NCBI RefSeq assembly: GCF_007830055.1
Contig: NZ_VLLE01000002.1
Span: forward strand, 755,953-819,952
Direction of reading: 5' to 3'
DNA from: Lacibacter cauensis
Lineage (GTDB): Bacteria; Bacteroidota; Bacteroidia; Chitinophagales; Chitinophagaceae
Length of the DNA: 64,000 nt
Below are positions 51,994-60,381 of the stretch, in pieces; the stretch's first letter is position 1, and each line of letters starts with the position of its first letter. A program made the position numbers and the translations under genes. The notes under the pieces were generated by a model that was given only the letters and a program-made list of their open reading frames with translations, searched no databases and had not been told where the DNA came from.

Positions 51994-53832
51994 ATGAAAA
52001 GCAGAAAACACAATGTTGTTCCCGATAAAATTGATATCAGGGACCGAATGTATCAACCCTCCGTTTCAACAGCTCCCGGAAAATCGTTTATTCAACAAAC
52101 AAAGCTTCCTGTTTTAAATCAAAAAGAAACCAGTGCCTGTACAGGTTTTGCATTGGCAACAGTGGTTAATTTTCTGGTTCGGAAAATCGATCCCTCCAAT
52201 CATACATTTACAGCCTCTCCTTTTATGCTGTATTCCATGGCACGTCGCTACGATGAATTTCCGGGTTACAAAAAAGACGAAGGTTCCAGTCTGCGAGGTG
52301 CAATTAAAGGCTGGCACAAACATGGTGCGTGCGAAAGCCGTTTTTGGAAAACACTTGAAATGCCCAAGCCCGACATTACTGCAACAGATGGCGATTGGTG
52401 GCTCAACTCTGTTAACCATCCTTTGGGCGCCTATTACAGGGTAGAACCCAAAAGTATTGAAGACATGCATTGTGCCATCAACGATTTGGGGGTATTGTAT
52501 GCCAGTGCGGTTTGCCATGCAGGCTGGGATCATTTGAAAAAATCAACACATCACCACTACCTGGAAATTCCAAATACAAAAGCGAAAGAAAGCGACGGAG
52601 GCCATGCGTTCGTTATTATTGGCTATAACCAAACAGGTTTTATTATTCAAAACTCCTGGGGCAAAACCTGGGGAACGGATGGACTTGCTGTATTAACCTA
52701 CGAAGACTGGCAGCAGAATGCTATGGATTGCTGGGTTGCACAAATAGGTGTTACAACAGATCTTCATTTAACCATTGCTAACTCTGCCACGCTACGCCTC
52801 GACAGTAAAAACAAAGTGGCAATTGCTACCGACCCTATCCTTAAGAAGCGAGAGCTTGATCCGTTTATCATTGATATGGAGAATAACGGCATGCTCAGTA
52901 ATTCGGGAGAATACAGAACAACTGAAATGGACATTGAATCGCTGGTAACACAACACGCCGGTATTGCACGTGAACGCTGGGGCTTGCAAAACAAACCAAT
53001 GGATGTAGCCATTTATGCACACGGTGGTTTGGTGGGCGAAAAATCGGCTGCCGACAGTTATGCTGTGTGGTGCAAAAAATTATACGATGCACAGATTTTT
53101 CCGATTATGCTGATGTGGGAAACGGATATTTTCAATACGGTAAAGAATATGATTGAAGATACACTGCTGGGCAAAGAACCCCGAATGACCGGTGGTCTTA
53201 TTGACAGAATTATTAATTGGAAAGACGAACGACTGGAACGATTGGCAGCACCTTTGGGAATTAAAATATGGAAGGAAATGAAAGAAAATGCAAAGGCCAT
53301 CAGTTATCAAAAAAACAGCGGCGGCCAGCTACTGTACAAATATGCAACATCGCCTGCCAGCGAATTAAAGAAGCATGTAAATATTCATCTTATCGGTCAC
53401 TCAGCCGGCAGTATTGTACATAGTCACCTTGCCGAAAAAATGATCAGCCTTGGATGGAATTTTAAAACTGTGCAGTTTATGGCTCCTGCAGTTACCAATG
53501 AATTGTTTGATGCAACTATTCTTAAAGCCATCAACAATAAAAAAATAGGCAACTATTATCAATTTCATTTAAGCGATGAAGTTGAGCAGAAAGATAATTG
53601 TTCCATTTATTCGAAATCGCTGCTCTATCTTGTTTCCAATTCGTTTGAACCGGGCCGTAAAACACCGGTATTAGGTATGGAAAAGTTTTTTAAAGATGAG
53701 CCGAGGTACAAACAAGCATCCATCAAATCGTTCAATAGCCCCGGAGCTGCTACAAAAAGTACATCACACGGCGGGTTTGATAATGATGCTACCACAATCG
53801 AAACCATCATTAAAAATATTAAACGTTCGTAG
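51994..53832 (+). CDS. Papain-like protease fused to an alpha/beta hydrolase
   Basis: Predicted two-enzyme protein of 612 residues without a signal peptide. Residues 1-250 form a C1-family cysteine protease: oxyanion Gln43 and nucleophile Cys49 (LNQKETSACTGFA), His204 (GGHAFVIIG) and Asn220 (IQNSWGKTWG), so the catalytic set is complete. Residues about 335-560 form an alpha/beta hydrolase with HGG (343-345) and the nucleophile elbow GHSAG (Ser470); Asp528 and His592 are possible partners. Both active sites look intact. No propeptide is visible. It stands alone between katG and the moa genes. The combination is unusual and the substrate is unknown. Confidence 0.8.
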   Translation: MKSRKHNVVPDKIDIRDRMYQPSVSTAPGKSFIQQTKLPVLNQKETSACTGFALATVVNFLVRKIDPSNHTFTASPFMLYSMARRYDEFPGYKKDEGSSLRGAIKGWHKHGACESRFWKTLEMPKPDITATDGDWWLNSVNHPLGAYYRVEPKSIEDMHCAINDLGVLYASAVCHAGWDHLKKSTHHHYLEIPNTKAKESDGGHAFVIIGYNQTGFIIQNSWGKTWGTDGLAVLTYEDWQQNAMDCWVAQIGVTTDLHLTIANSATLRLDSKNKVAIATDPILKKRELDPFIIDMENNGMLSNSGEYRTTEMDIESLVTQHAGIARERWGLQNKPMDVAIYAHGGLVGEKSAADSYAVWCKKLYDAQIFPIMLMWETDIFNTVKNMIEDTLLGKEPRMTGGLIDRIINWKDERLERLAAPLGIKIWKEMKENAKAISYQKNSGGQLLYKYATSPASELKKHVNIHLIGHSAGSIVHSHLAEKMISLGWNFKTVQFMAPAVTNELFDATILKAINNKKIGNYYQFHLSDEVEQKDNCSIYSKSLLYLVSNSFEPGRKTPVLGMEKFFKDEPRYKQASIKSFNSPGAATKSTSHGGFDNDATTIETIIKNIKRS

Positions 53833-53845
53833 CGAAGCTGTTGGT

Positions 53846-54757
53846 TTAATCGTGCCGCATACCTTTTGCTACACGAAACAAATGCAGCACATAAGGAAAC
53901 AACGCATCCATGGTTTCTGCAGCACCTTTGGTTGAACCGGGCAATGTAATAACAAGTGAGTTGCCAATGAAACCGGCTACACCTCTCGACAACATAGCAT
54001 AGGGCGTGCGTTGTTGCCCATAGCTGCGTGCAGCTTCCATCATACCGGGAATTTCCCTATCGAGTAAAGGTTGAATGGCTTCGGGTGTAATATCTCTTGG
54101 CGACAAACCGGTGCCCCCTGTGAATAAGATGAGGTTATAGTTTTCGTTGCTGTATTGTTTTGCTTTTGATTGAATGGCATCAAACTCATCGGGAATAATG
54201 TCATACACAGCTGCTTTCAGTTGATGCTTCTCGAGTTTTTGCAGAATGGCTTTACCGCTGCTGTCTTCTTTGGTACCTGCTGCCACAGAATCGGAACAAA
54301 CAATGACTGCTGTGCGGATGCTTTCTTTCAACTCATCTTTGAAATCTGTTTTACCGCCTTTCTTGCTTTCGAGTTTGATGGAAGAAATCTCCACGCCCTT
54401 ATCCAAAGGTTTTAGCATATCATACATGGTCAATGCAGTGATGGCTGCACCATGCATGGCTTCCACTTCCACACCTGTCTTATAGATCGTATGCACTTCA
54501 ACAAGAATGCGGATACTTAATCCTTCTATTTCATGCTTGATGGCTGCAAACTCCACCGGTAACGGATGACAATCAGGAATCACATCACTTGTTTTTTTGA
54601 TGGCGAATAAACCTGCTGCACGTGAAAATTCAAACACATCACCCTTTGGTACAGATTTATTTTGAATCGCATCAATGGTTTCCTGTTTGGAAACAGTGAG
54701 GGTTGCCGATGCAATTGCCTGGCGTAAGGTTGTTGATTTATGTGTAATGTCGACCAT
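53846..54757 (-). CDS. Bifunctional MoaC/MoaB molybdopterin synthesis protein
   Basis: Fusion of 303 residues. Residues 1-150 are MoaC, which closes the pterin ring to cyclic pyranopterin monophosphate together with MoaA ([40 protein letters not shown]). Residues about 155-303 are MoaB/Mog, which adenylylates molybdopterin ([28 protein letters not shown]). Fusions of these two are known in Bacteroidota. Last gene of the molybdenum cofactor group; it starts 3 bp after moaE and is convergent with the protease-hydrolase gene at 13 bp distance. Confidence 0.93.
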   Translation of the reverse strand: MVDITHKSTTLRQAIASATLTVSKQETIDAIQNKSVPKGDVFEFSRAAGLFAIKKTSDVIPDCHPLPVEFAAIKHEIEGLSIRILVEVHTIYKTGVEVEAMHGAAITALTMYDMLKPLDKGVEISSIKLESKKGGKTDFKDELKESIRTAVIVCSDSVAAGTKEDSSGKAILQKLEKHQLKAAVYDIIPDEFDAIQSKAKQYSNENYNLILFTGGTGLSPRDITPEAIQPLLDREIPGMMEAARSYGQQRTPYAMLSRGVAGFIGNSLVITLPGSTKGAAETMDALFPYVLHLFRVAKGMRHD

Positions 54758-54760
54758 TGT

Positions 54761-55201
54761 TTATTGATTTACTTTCCATTGATGCGATGCGTCTTCAAAT
54801 AATTCTTTGCCCCAGACAGGCAATTCTGTTTTAATACGTTCCACCGCTTCATTGCAGGCATCGATTGCCGCACGGCGATGTGCAGAGGAAGTAAACACGA
54901 ACAAACAGATTTCCCCGGCAGCTACTGTACCCAGACTGTGATGCACATGCATGCACGTGAGTTCATATTTCGCAAATATTTCTTGACGGATGACATGCAT
55001 TTTTTCCAATGCAAGTTCTTCATACGTTGTGTATTCAATAGCGGCTACTTTCTTTTCATCAATTAGGTCTGCCCTCACCTGTCCTAAGAAAATGTTATGC
55101 CCGCCGATAGTTGTTTTACTGCTGTGTTTCGCAATACTGTCTGCAATAAATGCGGGGGCAATCGCACCCTGTACAAATATATTCTTCGGTTTACGTTCCA
55201 T
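54761..55201 (-). CDS. moaE: Molybdopterin synthase catalytic subunit
   Basis: MoaE of 146 residues. It transfers sulfur from the thiocarboxylated MoaD tail to cyclic pyranopterin monophosphate. Family blocks: GHNIFLGQVR, AIEYTTYEELALEKM, HVHHSLGTVAAGE, HRRAAIDACNEAVERIK and a C-terminal lysine-rich WGKE. The ATG at 55201 overlaps the moeB stop by one base (TAATG); an in-frame ATG at 55231 lies inside moeB and is less likely. Confidence 0.93.
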   Translation of the reverse strand: MERKPKNIFVQGAIAPAFIADSIAKHSSKTTIGGHNIFLGQVRADLIDEKKVAAIEYTTYEELALEKMHVIRQEIFAKYELTCMHVHHSLGTVAAGEICLFVFTSSAHRRAAIDACNEAVERIKTELPVWGKELFEDASHQWKVNQ

Positions 55202-56313
55202 TACACGGTTTGTTTTTGTTGCTGCATCCATTGCTGGATACCACCTTTTAAACTATAGATCTTTTTCGAAGTGCCGAATAATTCTTCCAGCTGTTTAGCC
55301 GCTGCTGCACTTCGTTTACCTGACAAACAAAATACAACAATCGTATTTTCTGTTAACCAGGCTGTATGTTGTTGCAACTGGTTTAACGGAATCTGCATGT
55401 GGCTGAATTCTGTTACAACAGGCTGTTCATCTTTTTCCCTTACATCCACAATAGCTGCTTTGCCTTCTGCAATCATTTCATTAAAAGTACTTGCATCAAT
55501 TTCATTGATCAATGTTGCAGTGCCGCACAGCCATTCATAATCTGTTTGCTGCAATGCTTCGATTGTTGCAGGAATAAGCGCTGAAGTTTCTCCATGTTTG
55601 CTCAACTCCAGTTCATAGGTTTGGTTGGTGAGTGTGTTATAGGTAAATAATTTATTCGCCAACAACACTCCTGTACCAGTGATGAGCTTAATGGTTTCAT
55701 TCGCCATCATACTGCCGATGATGCCCGGCAATACACCCAATACACCTGCTTCTGCACAGTTCAATACTTCACCTTCTTTTGGCGGATGCGGAAACAGGTC
55801 ACGGTAATTAACAGATTGTTCGATATTGAACACAGCTACCTGTCCCTCGTATTGTGAAATAGCACCGTACACTAATGGCTTGTTCAACAACACACAGGCA
55901 TCATTTACTAAATACCGGGTAGCAAAATTATCAGAGCCATCGACGATTACATCAAATACGGAAAGAATGGTTGCTGCATTTTTAGCTGTGAGTCGCTCGT
56001 TGTAAACGGTGAATTTTGTTTGCGGATTCAATTGCTGCAGTACTTCAACCGCACTATCCACTTTTGGCCGGCCGATCATCTGTACATTGTACAACACCTG
56101 CCGATGCAGATTTGAAAGCGATACCTTATCATCATCCACAATACCGACTATGCCGACACCTGCTGCAACAAGATACTGCAACACCGGACAACCCAATCCA
56201 CCTGCACCGATGACCAACACAGAAGCCGACAACAGCTTTTGCTGTGCTTCGGCGCCAAATCCTTTCAGGATCAGTTGCCGTTGGTATCGATCATATAGTC
56301 GGTCGTTGTTCAT
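55201..56313 (-). CDS. moeB: MoeB/ThiF-type adenylyltransferase with rhodanese domain
   Basis: E1-like enzyme of 370 residues that activates the C-terminal GG of MoaD by adenylylation. Residues 1-245: nucleotide fold GAGGLGCPVLQYL, SNLHRQVLY, DNFATRYLVND, and the catalytic Cys region NCAEAGVLGVLPG. Residues about 265-370 form a rhodanese domain with active-site CLSGKRS, which could supply the sulfur. The two CxxC zinc pairs of E. coli MoeB are not found; only a single WLCG remains. This architecture is seen in other Bacteroidota. 2 bp after moaD. Confidence 0.9.
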   Translation of the reverse strand: MNNDRLYDRYQRQLILKGFGAEAQQKLLSASVLVIGAGGLGCPVLQYLVAAGVGIVGIVDDDKVSLSNLHRQVLYNVQMIGRPKVDSAVEVLQQLNPQTKFTVYNERLTAKNAATILSVFDVIVDGSDNFATRYLVNDACVLLNKPLVYGAISQYEGQVAVFNIEQSVNYRDLFPHPPKEGEVLNCAEAGVLGVLPGIIGSMMANETIKLITGTGVLLANKLFTYNTLTNQTYELELSKHGETSALIPATIEALQQTDYEWLCGTATLINEIDASTFNEMIAEGKAAIVDVREKDEQPVVTEFSHMQIPLNQLQQHTAWLTENTIVVFCLSGKRSAAAAKQLEELFGTSKKIYSLKGGIQQWMQQQKQTV

Positions 56314-56315
56314 GG

Positions 56316-56543
56316 TTATCCGCCGGAGAAAGGAGGTAATAAAGCCACCGTACAGTTATCTGTTAACAAAGTATTTTCTGTGATTGTTTTTTTGTCTACT
56401 GCTACAATAAATTTCTCTGCGGCAAGCAATGGAAAGCTTGTCCGTAATTGCTGCAGTAATTCATCAGTTGATGCTACATGCGGCAGTTCGGTTTTTGCAC
56501 CTGCTATTTCGGCCAACTTCCCAAAAAATAAAACAGTGATCAT
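56316..56543 (-). CDS. moaD: Molybdopterin synthase sulfur carrier subunit
   Basis: Ubiquitin-like sulfur carrier of 75 residues that ends in FSGG, the Gly-Gly tail that is thiocarboxylated. ATG at 56543 chosen; the longer frame starts with TTG three codons earlier. Its direct neighbours are the activating enzyme MoeB and the catalytic subunit MoaE. Confidence 0.92.
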   Translation of the reverse strand: MITVLFFGKLAEIAGAKTELPHVASTDELLQQLRTSFPLLAAEKFIVAVDKKTITENTLLTDNCTVALLPPFSGG

Positions 56544-56569
56544 GTACTGCAAATTTATTCCTTCCTTGT

Positions 56570-57307
56570 TTAAATACTAGTAACAATCAATTTAACTGCA
56601 GCAACCAATAATACAGTTGCCAGTATGTATTTTAAAACTACCTGTTTCAGTTTTACTGCGCCGAAATAAGCACCGGCAAACCCTCCTGCAAAAGCAATGA
56701 TCACATACAAATACATGTCTGTGGTAAAGTGAATACCTTTCGTTAACTGACCGGCTAACCCGGAAAGCGAGTTGACGAAAATAAACAGGGCACTGATCGC
56801 TGCAGTCTGTTTCATATCCGCCCACCGTAATAACAGTAACACGGGCGATAAGATAATACCTCCACCAATTCCTATTAACCCGGATAGGAAGCCAATAACA
56901 GCACCGATTAAAATTGCCAGAGGCAGTGAATAGCTTTTTTGTTCTGCTACCCGCACATTACCAAAGAATAGAAAACGAATGACCGGTAATAATAACAACC
57001 ATCCCAGTATTTGCTTGTAAACAGCGGCTTCAATACTTATTAACCCGCCGACAAATGCAAACGGTACAGACGCTAATGCAAACGGCAGAAATAATTTCAT
57101 CCGAAAATATCCACCCCGGTAAAACTGGATGAACGATGTAAGCGATACAAACAAATTCAGCAGCAATGCAGTTGGCTTCATTACGTCGTGAGCAATGCTG
57201 AAGATGGCCATCAATGCCAAATAGCCACTGGCACCGCCATGCCCTACTGATGCATATAAAAATGCAACAAGAAACAAGAGGATATAAAACAGGTAAATAA
57301 AATCCAT
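56570..57307 (-). CDS. TauE/SafE-family anion permease
   Basis: Inner-membrane protein of 245 residues with about eight helices and the two TSUP repeats (VGHGGASGYLALMAI near the N-terminus, LSGLIGIGGGIILSPVLLL in the second half). Family members move sulfite, sulfoacetate, thiosulfate or similar anions. It starts 5 bp after moeA and lies inside the cofactor genes, so an anion linked with cofactor or enzyme function (sulfite, or possibly molybdate-related) is plausible. The sequence does not show the substrate. Confidence 0.87.
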   Translation of the reverse strand: MDFIYLFYILLFLVAFLYASVGHGGASGYLALMAIFSIAHDVMKPTALLLNLFVSLTSFIQFYRGGYFRMKLFLPFALASVPFAFVGGLISIEAAVYKQILGWLLLLPVIRFLFFGNVRVAEQKSYSLPLAILIGAVIGFLSGLIGIGGGIILSPVLLLLRWADMKQTAAISALFIFVNSLSGLAGQLTKGIHFTTDMYLYVIIAFAGGFAGAYFGAVKLKQVVLKYILATVLLVAAVKLIVTSI

Positions 57308-57312
57308 AGCAA

Positions 57313-58491
57313 TTATGCAGGCAGTAAATGAATGGTTACCGGATCGTTTGTTTTGTACTCGTCATTCTCTCCATCGAGCACCAGCAAACAATTGGCTGTT
57401 GCAAAGGAATTGAGTTTATACGATTCCTGTGCTGTTAACGGCAATACTTTTTCTCCGTCGTAATAGGCTTTTTGAAAATGCGTAAGTCCCGGTGGCTTTA
57501 TACAATCTTTCGCCAAGACAGTTTGCACAGTCTTTAATTGTAAGGGGCGTTTTGTTTGCAGCGACAATGCTTCCGTTACATATTCATAAAAACAGGTAAG
57601 CACTGATGAAGGATTACCCGGTAAGCCGAACACTAACTTATTATCTTTCGTACCAAAGAACAAAGGTTTACCCGGCCGTTGTTTTACTTTATGAAACTGT
57701 TGCAAAACGCCACATGTATTTGCTGCCTGCAACACAAAATCATAATCTCCTACACTTACACCGCCTGTGAGTAAAACAAGATCACTTTCGTTTAACGCCT
57801 GTTGCAGGATTGCTGTTAATATTTCCGGATCATCTTCTGCTTTATAAATGCGATGAACAGAAAGATGCAACGATTCCAATGCGGCTGTTAAACCAAACGA
57901 ATTCGATTCATACACTTGTCCGTACAACAATGGCTTGCCCGGCTCCTGCAATTCGTTGCCGGTAAGGATAATGCTGATCACAGGATCAGGAATGACGGAT
58001 ACTACCGTTACACCAATTCCAGCTAAGAAACCAATGGCAGCAGCAGTGAGTATACCCCCTTTCGGTAAAGCCAATTCACCTGCTTTTATTTCGGAACCAA
58101 CAGGACGAAGATTGCTGTGGCGTTGCAGTTTATCATCGTCAATGAGCAACACACCGTTTTCTGTTCTTACTTTTTCCTGCATCACCACGGTATCTGCTCC
58201 GGCAGGTACAGGTGCACCAGTAAAAATGCGGATGGCTTTTCCGGTCGTTACTTCAACAGTTGAAGAACTTCCTGCAGCCATTTCTCCCTCGATGATCAAT
58301 TCTTTTTGGATATCATCAAAAGCAAATGCATAACCATCCATTGCTGATTGCGGAAAGGCAGGAATATCAACTGTTGCAACTATGTCTGCAGCCAGTACTT
58401 TTCCTCTTGCCTGTAACAACGGTACTGTAACTGGATGTAATGCTGTTACAGTTGTTGAAATAATATGTTTTGCTTCTGTTACTGAAATCAC
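57313..58491 (-). CDS. moeA: Molybdopterin molybdenumtransferase
   Basis: MoeA of 392 residues. It inserts molybdenum into adenylylated molybdopterin. Conserved blocks: DIPAFPQSAMDGYAF, FTGAPVPAGADTVVMQE, LTGGVSVGDYDF and FGLPGNPSSVLTCFYEYV. Start is GTG at 58491. A 108-bp gap without a visible gene separates it from mocA upstream. Confidence 0.94.
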   Translation of the reverse strand: MISVTEAKHIISTTVTALHPVTVPLLQARGKVLAADIVATVDIPAFPQSAMDGYAFAFDDIQKELIIEGEMAAGSSSTVEVTTGKAIRIFTGAPVPAGADTVVMQEKVRTENGVLLIDDDKLQRHSNLRPVGSEIKAGELALPKGGILTAAAIGFLAGIGVTVVSVIPDPVISIILTGNELQEPGKPLLYGQVYESNSFGLTAALESLHLSVHRIYKAEDDPEILTAILQQALNESDLVLLTGGVSVGDYDFVLQAANTCGVLQQFHKVKQRPGKPLFFGTKDNKLVFGLPGNPSSVLTCFYEYVTEALSLQTKRPLQLKTVQTVLAKDCIKPPGLTHFQKAYYDGEKVLPLTAQESYKLNSFATANCLLVLDGENDEYKTNDPVTIHLLPA

Positions 58492-58599
58492 TTTTTTAGG
58501 GTTTAGGGTATAAGCTGTAAGGTCTAAGAAAAACGATTCAAGACTGCTATCATCTCTAACATATCGGGCTGGCAGGTGTAACGTGGGGTGCTTTCTTCC

Positions 58600-59223
58600 T
58601 CACGCCTTAAACCCTCCACCTTTCGCCTTTTCATAGTCTTCCATCGTATCAATATCAATCTCTCCTTTCGGAAAAGGAACAAACGCTGCTTCGTTCTGAT
58701 ATTTTCGAACCAGGCTTTTTGCCCCTGTATCCCCTGTTAATTTCATCAGCTCAGGAAAGAAACGTTTGCTAAATAACACCGGTGTTCCAAAAGTAGTTCC
58801 ATATTTACTTGCAACAATGTTGTGCTGTTCTTTTTTGTTTAGTTCCATCAACTCATTTAATAAGTCGGCTGTTACAAACGGCTGATCGGCTACCATGAAA
58901 ACAGCTGCTTCAACTTCCGGATGCAATTTCAGCAACGTTTGTAAACCGAAGCGGATACTGGAAGCCATTCCTTCGTTCCATGCATCATGCACAAAAACTT
59001 TGGCAGTTGTATGTTGTAATTCCTGTTTGATGATCTCTGCATTTGCCCCTACTACAACAACTACATGCATTGCATCGGATGCAAGTGCTGTATCAATCGC
59101 ATGTTGCAAAAGCTTTGAACCGGCAAAATCCAATAACTGTTTCGGAGAACCTAAGCGGGATGATGCGCCTGCAGCGAGTAGTATAACTCCGGTATGATTG
59201 CTATGCATTTGTTCATTTGCCAT
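58600..59223 (-). CDS. mocA: Molybdenum cofactor cytidylyltransferase
   Basis: Nucleotidyltransferase of 207 residues of the MobA-like/MocA type. It forms the cytosine dinucleotide cofactor used by xanthine dehydrogenase-family enzymes. Motifs: LLAAGASSRLGSPKQLL for nucleotide binding, VADQPF for metal binding, and TGDTGAKSL near the C-terminus. Its start overlaps the xdhC stop by 11 bp, which agrees with service to the molybdoenzyme encoded upstream. A gene symbol mobA would fit less well because no bis-MGD enzyme is seen. Confidence 0.88.
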   Translation of the reverse strand: MANEQMHSNHTGVILLAAGASSRLGSPKQLLDFAGSKLLQHAIDTALASDAMHVVVVVGANAEIIKQELQHTTAKVFVHDAWNEGMASSIRFGLQTLLKLHPEVEAAVFMVADQPFVTADLLNELMELNKKEQHNIVASKYGTTFGTPVLFSKRFFPELMKLTGDTGAKSLVRKYQNEAAFVPFPKGEIDIDTMEDYEKAKGGGFKA

Positions 59224-60370
59224 TGCTGCCTGCTTTCTGTAATTCCAATTCGTTGCGGGTATGAATACTGACAGAACGGTTCTTTAAAAAGCCTCCGGTT
59301 CGTTTTGCAAATACAGCTTTTATTTCTGCCAGTACAGACAATGCAATTTCTTCTGCTGCTTCTGCGCCTATATCTAAACCAATCGGCCCATGGATCATTG
59401 CCCGTTGTTCATCTGTTACCATAATACCTTCTTCTTTTAGTTCATCGAACATCCGTTCCAAACGTTTCTTTGGCCCAAGTGTACCGATGTATCTGCAGTT
59501 GATTTGCAGCAGCTGCTTCAACATCGCCAGGTCATACTTATAGTTATGTGTCATCAATACAAATACTGTCCATTCATCGGGTGAAAGTTGGTTGATAATC
59601 TCTTCAGGTTTTCCTGTAAGCAAGTGTTGAACACCTGGAAAACGTTGCGCATTGGCATGTGTGGGTCTTCCATCTGCAACGGTGATCTGCCAACCCAATA
59701 CACTCGTCATTTCTACCAATGGAAATGCATCGTTACCTGCGCCGATAATGATTAATGAAACAGTTGGCTGAACCAATTCAACAAAAGCGGTTAATTCAAA
59801 TGCTGCATATTCTTTAAAGGAAGAAGAGCCTTCACTTAAAACAGTTGCAGCATCGGCTTGAATATGTGTGAGCAAGCCTGCATCATCAATCTTCGCCAAG
59901 GAAGTTGCTGTGTCAAGAAAGAAACAGGTGCCGGGCTGATGACCATGAAAATTATTGAGCGAGAACAAGGTAACGATAACTGTTTCTCTTCTGTACAACT
60001 GCGAACGTTCCAATAAAGCGATGGGATTATTTTCGTCAGCAGCATCAATCGGTTCAAACAAAATATGTACAATACCATTGCAGCCTAACTGCACACCAAA
60101 CGCAGCATCTTCATCGTCCATTGAATTGTAGGTAACAAGTTTGTTTTGGTTTTGATGAATCGCCAGCAATGCTTTTCGTAATGCATCACCTTCTAAACAT
60201 CCACCGCTGATGGCACCCGTGATCCGTCCATCTTCTTCCACGAGCATGCGTGCACCGGGCCGGCGATACGATGAACCTTCTACATATACTACCGTTGCAA
60301 GCGCAGATTTCGTTCCTTTCTGCGTTGCCTGTTTATATGCTGCAATTATTTCATTGATCTCTTTTGTCAT
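59213..60370 (-). CDS. xdhC: XdhC/CoxI-family molybdenum cofactor insertion protein
   Basis: Protein of 385 residues that binds and protects the molybdenum cofactor, helps its sulfuration and loads it into the enzyme. N-terminal XdhC/CoxI domain (SALATVVYVEGSSYRRPGAR, AISGGCLEGDAL with the conserved Cys) and a C-terminal Rossmann domain (IIGAGNDAFPLVEM, ADGRPTH, LMTHNYKYDLAML, GTLGPKKRLERM). It lies 11 bp after the large subunit gene. Confidence 0.92.
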   Translation of the reverse strand: MTKEINEIIAAYKQATQKGTKSALATVVYVEGSSYRRPGARMLVEEDGRITGAISGGCLEGDALRKALLAIHQNQNKLVTYNSMDDEDAAFGVQLGCNGIVHILFEPIDAADENNPIALLERSQLYRRETVIVTLFSLNNFHGHQPGTCFFLDTATSLAKIDDAGLLTHIQADAATVLSEGSSSFKEYAAFELTAFVELVQPTVSLIIIGAGNDAFPLVEMTSVLGWQITVADGRPTHANAQRFPGVQHLLTGKPEEIINQLSPDEWTVFVLMTHNYKYDLAMLKQLLQINCRYIGTLGPKKRLERMFDELKEEGIMVTDEQRAMIHGPIGLDIGAEAAEEIALSVLAEIKAVFAKRTGGFLKNRSVSIHTRNELELQKAGSNGK

Positions 60371-60381
60371 GCAATACTCAA

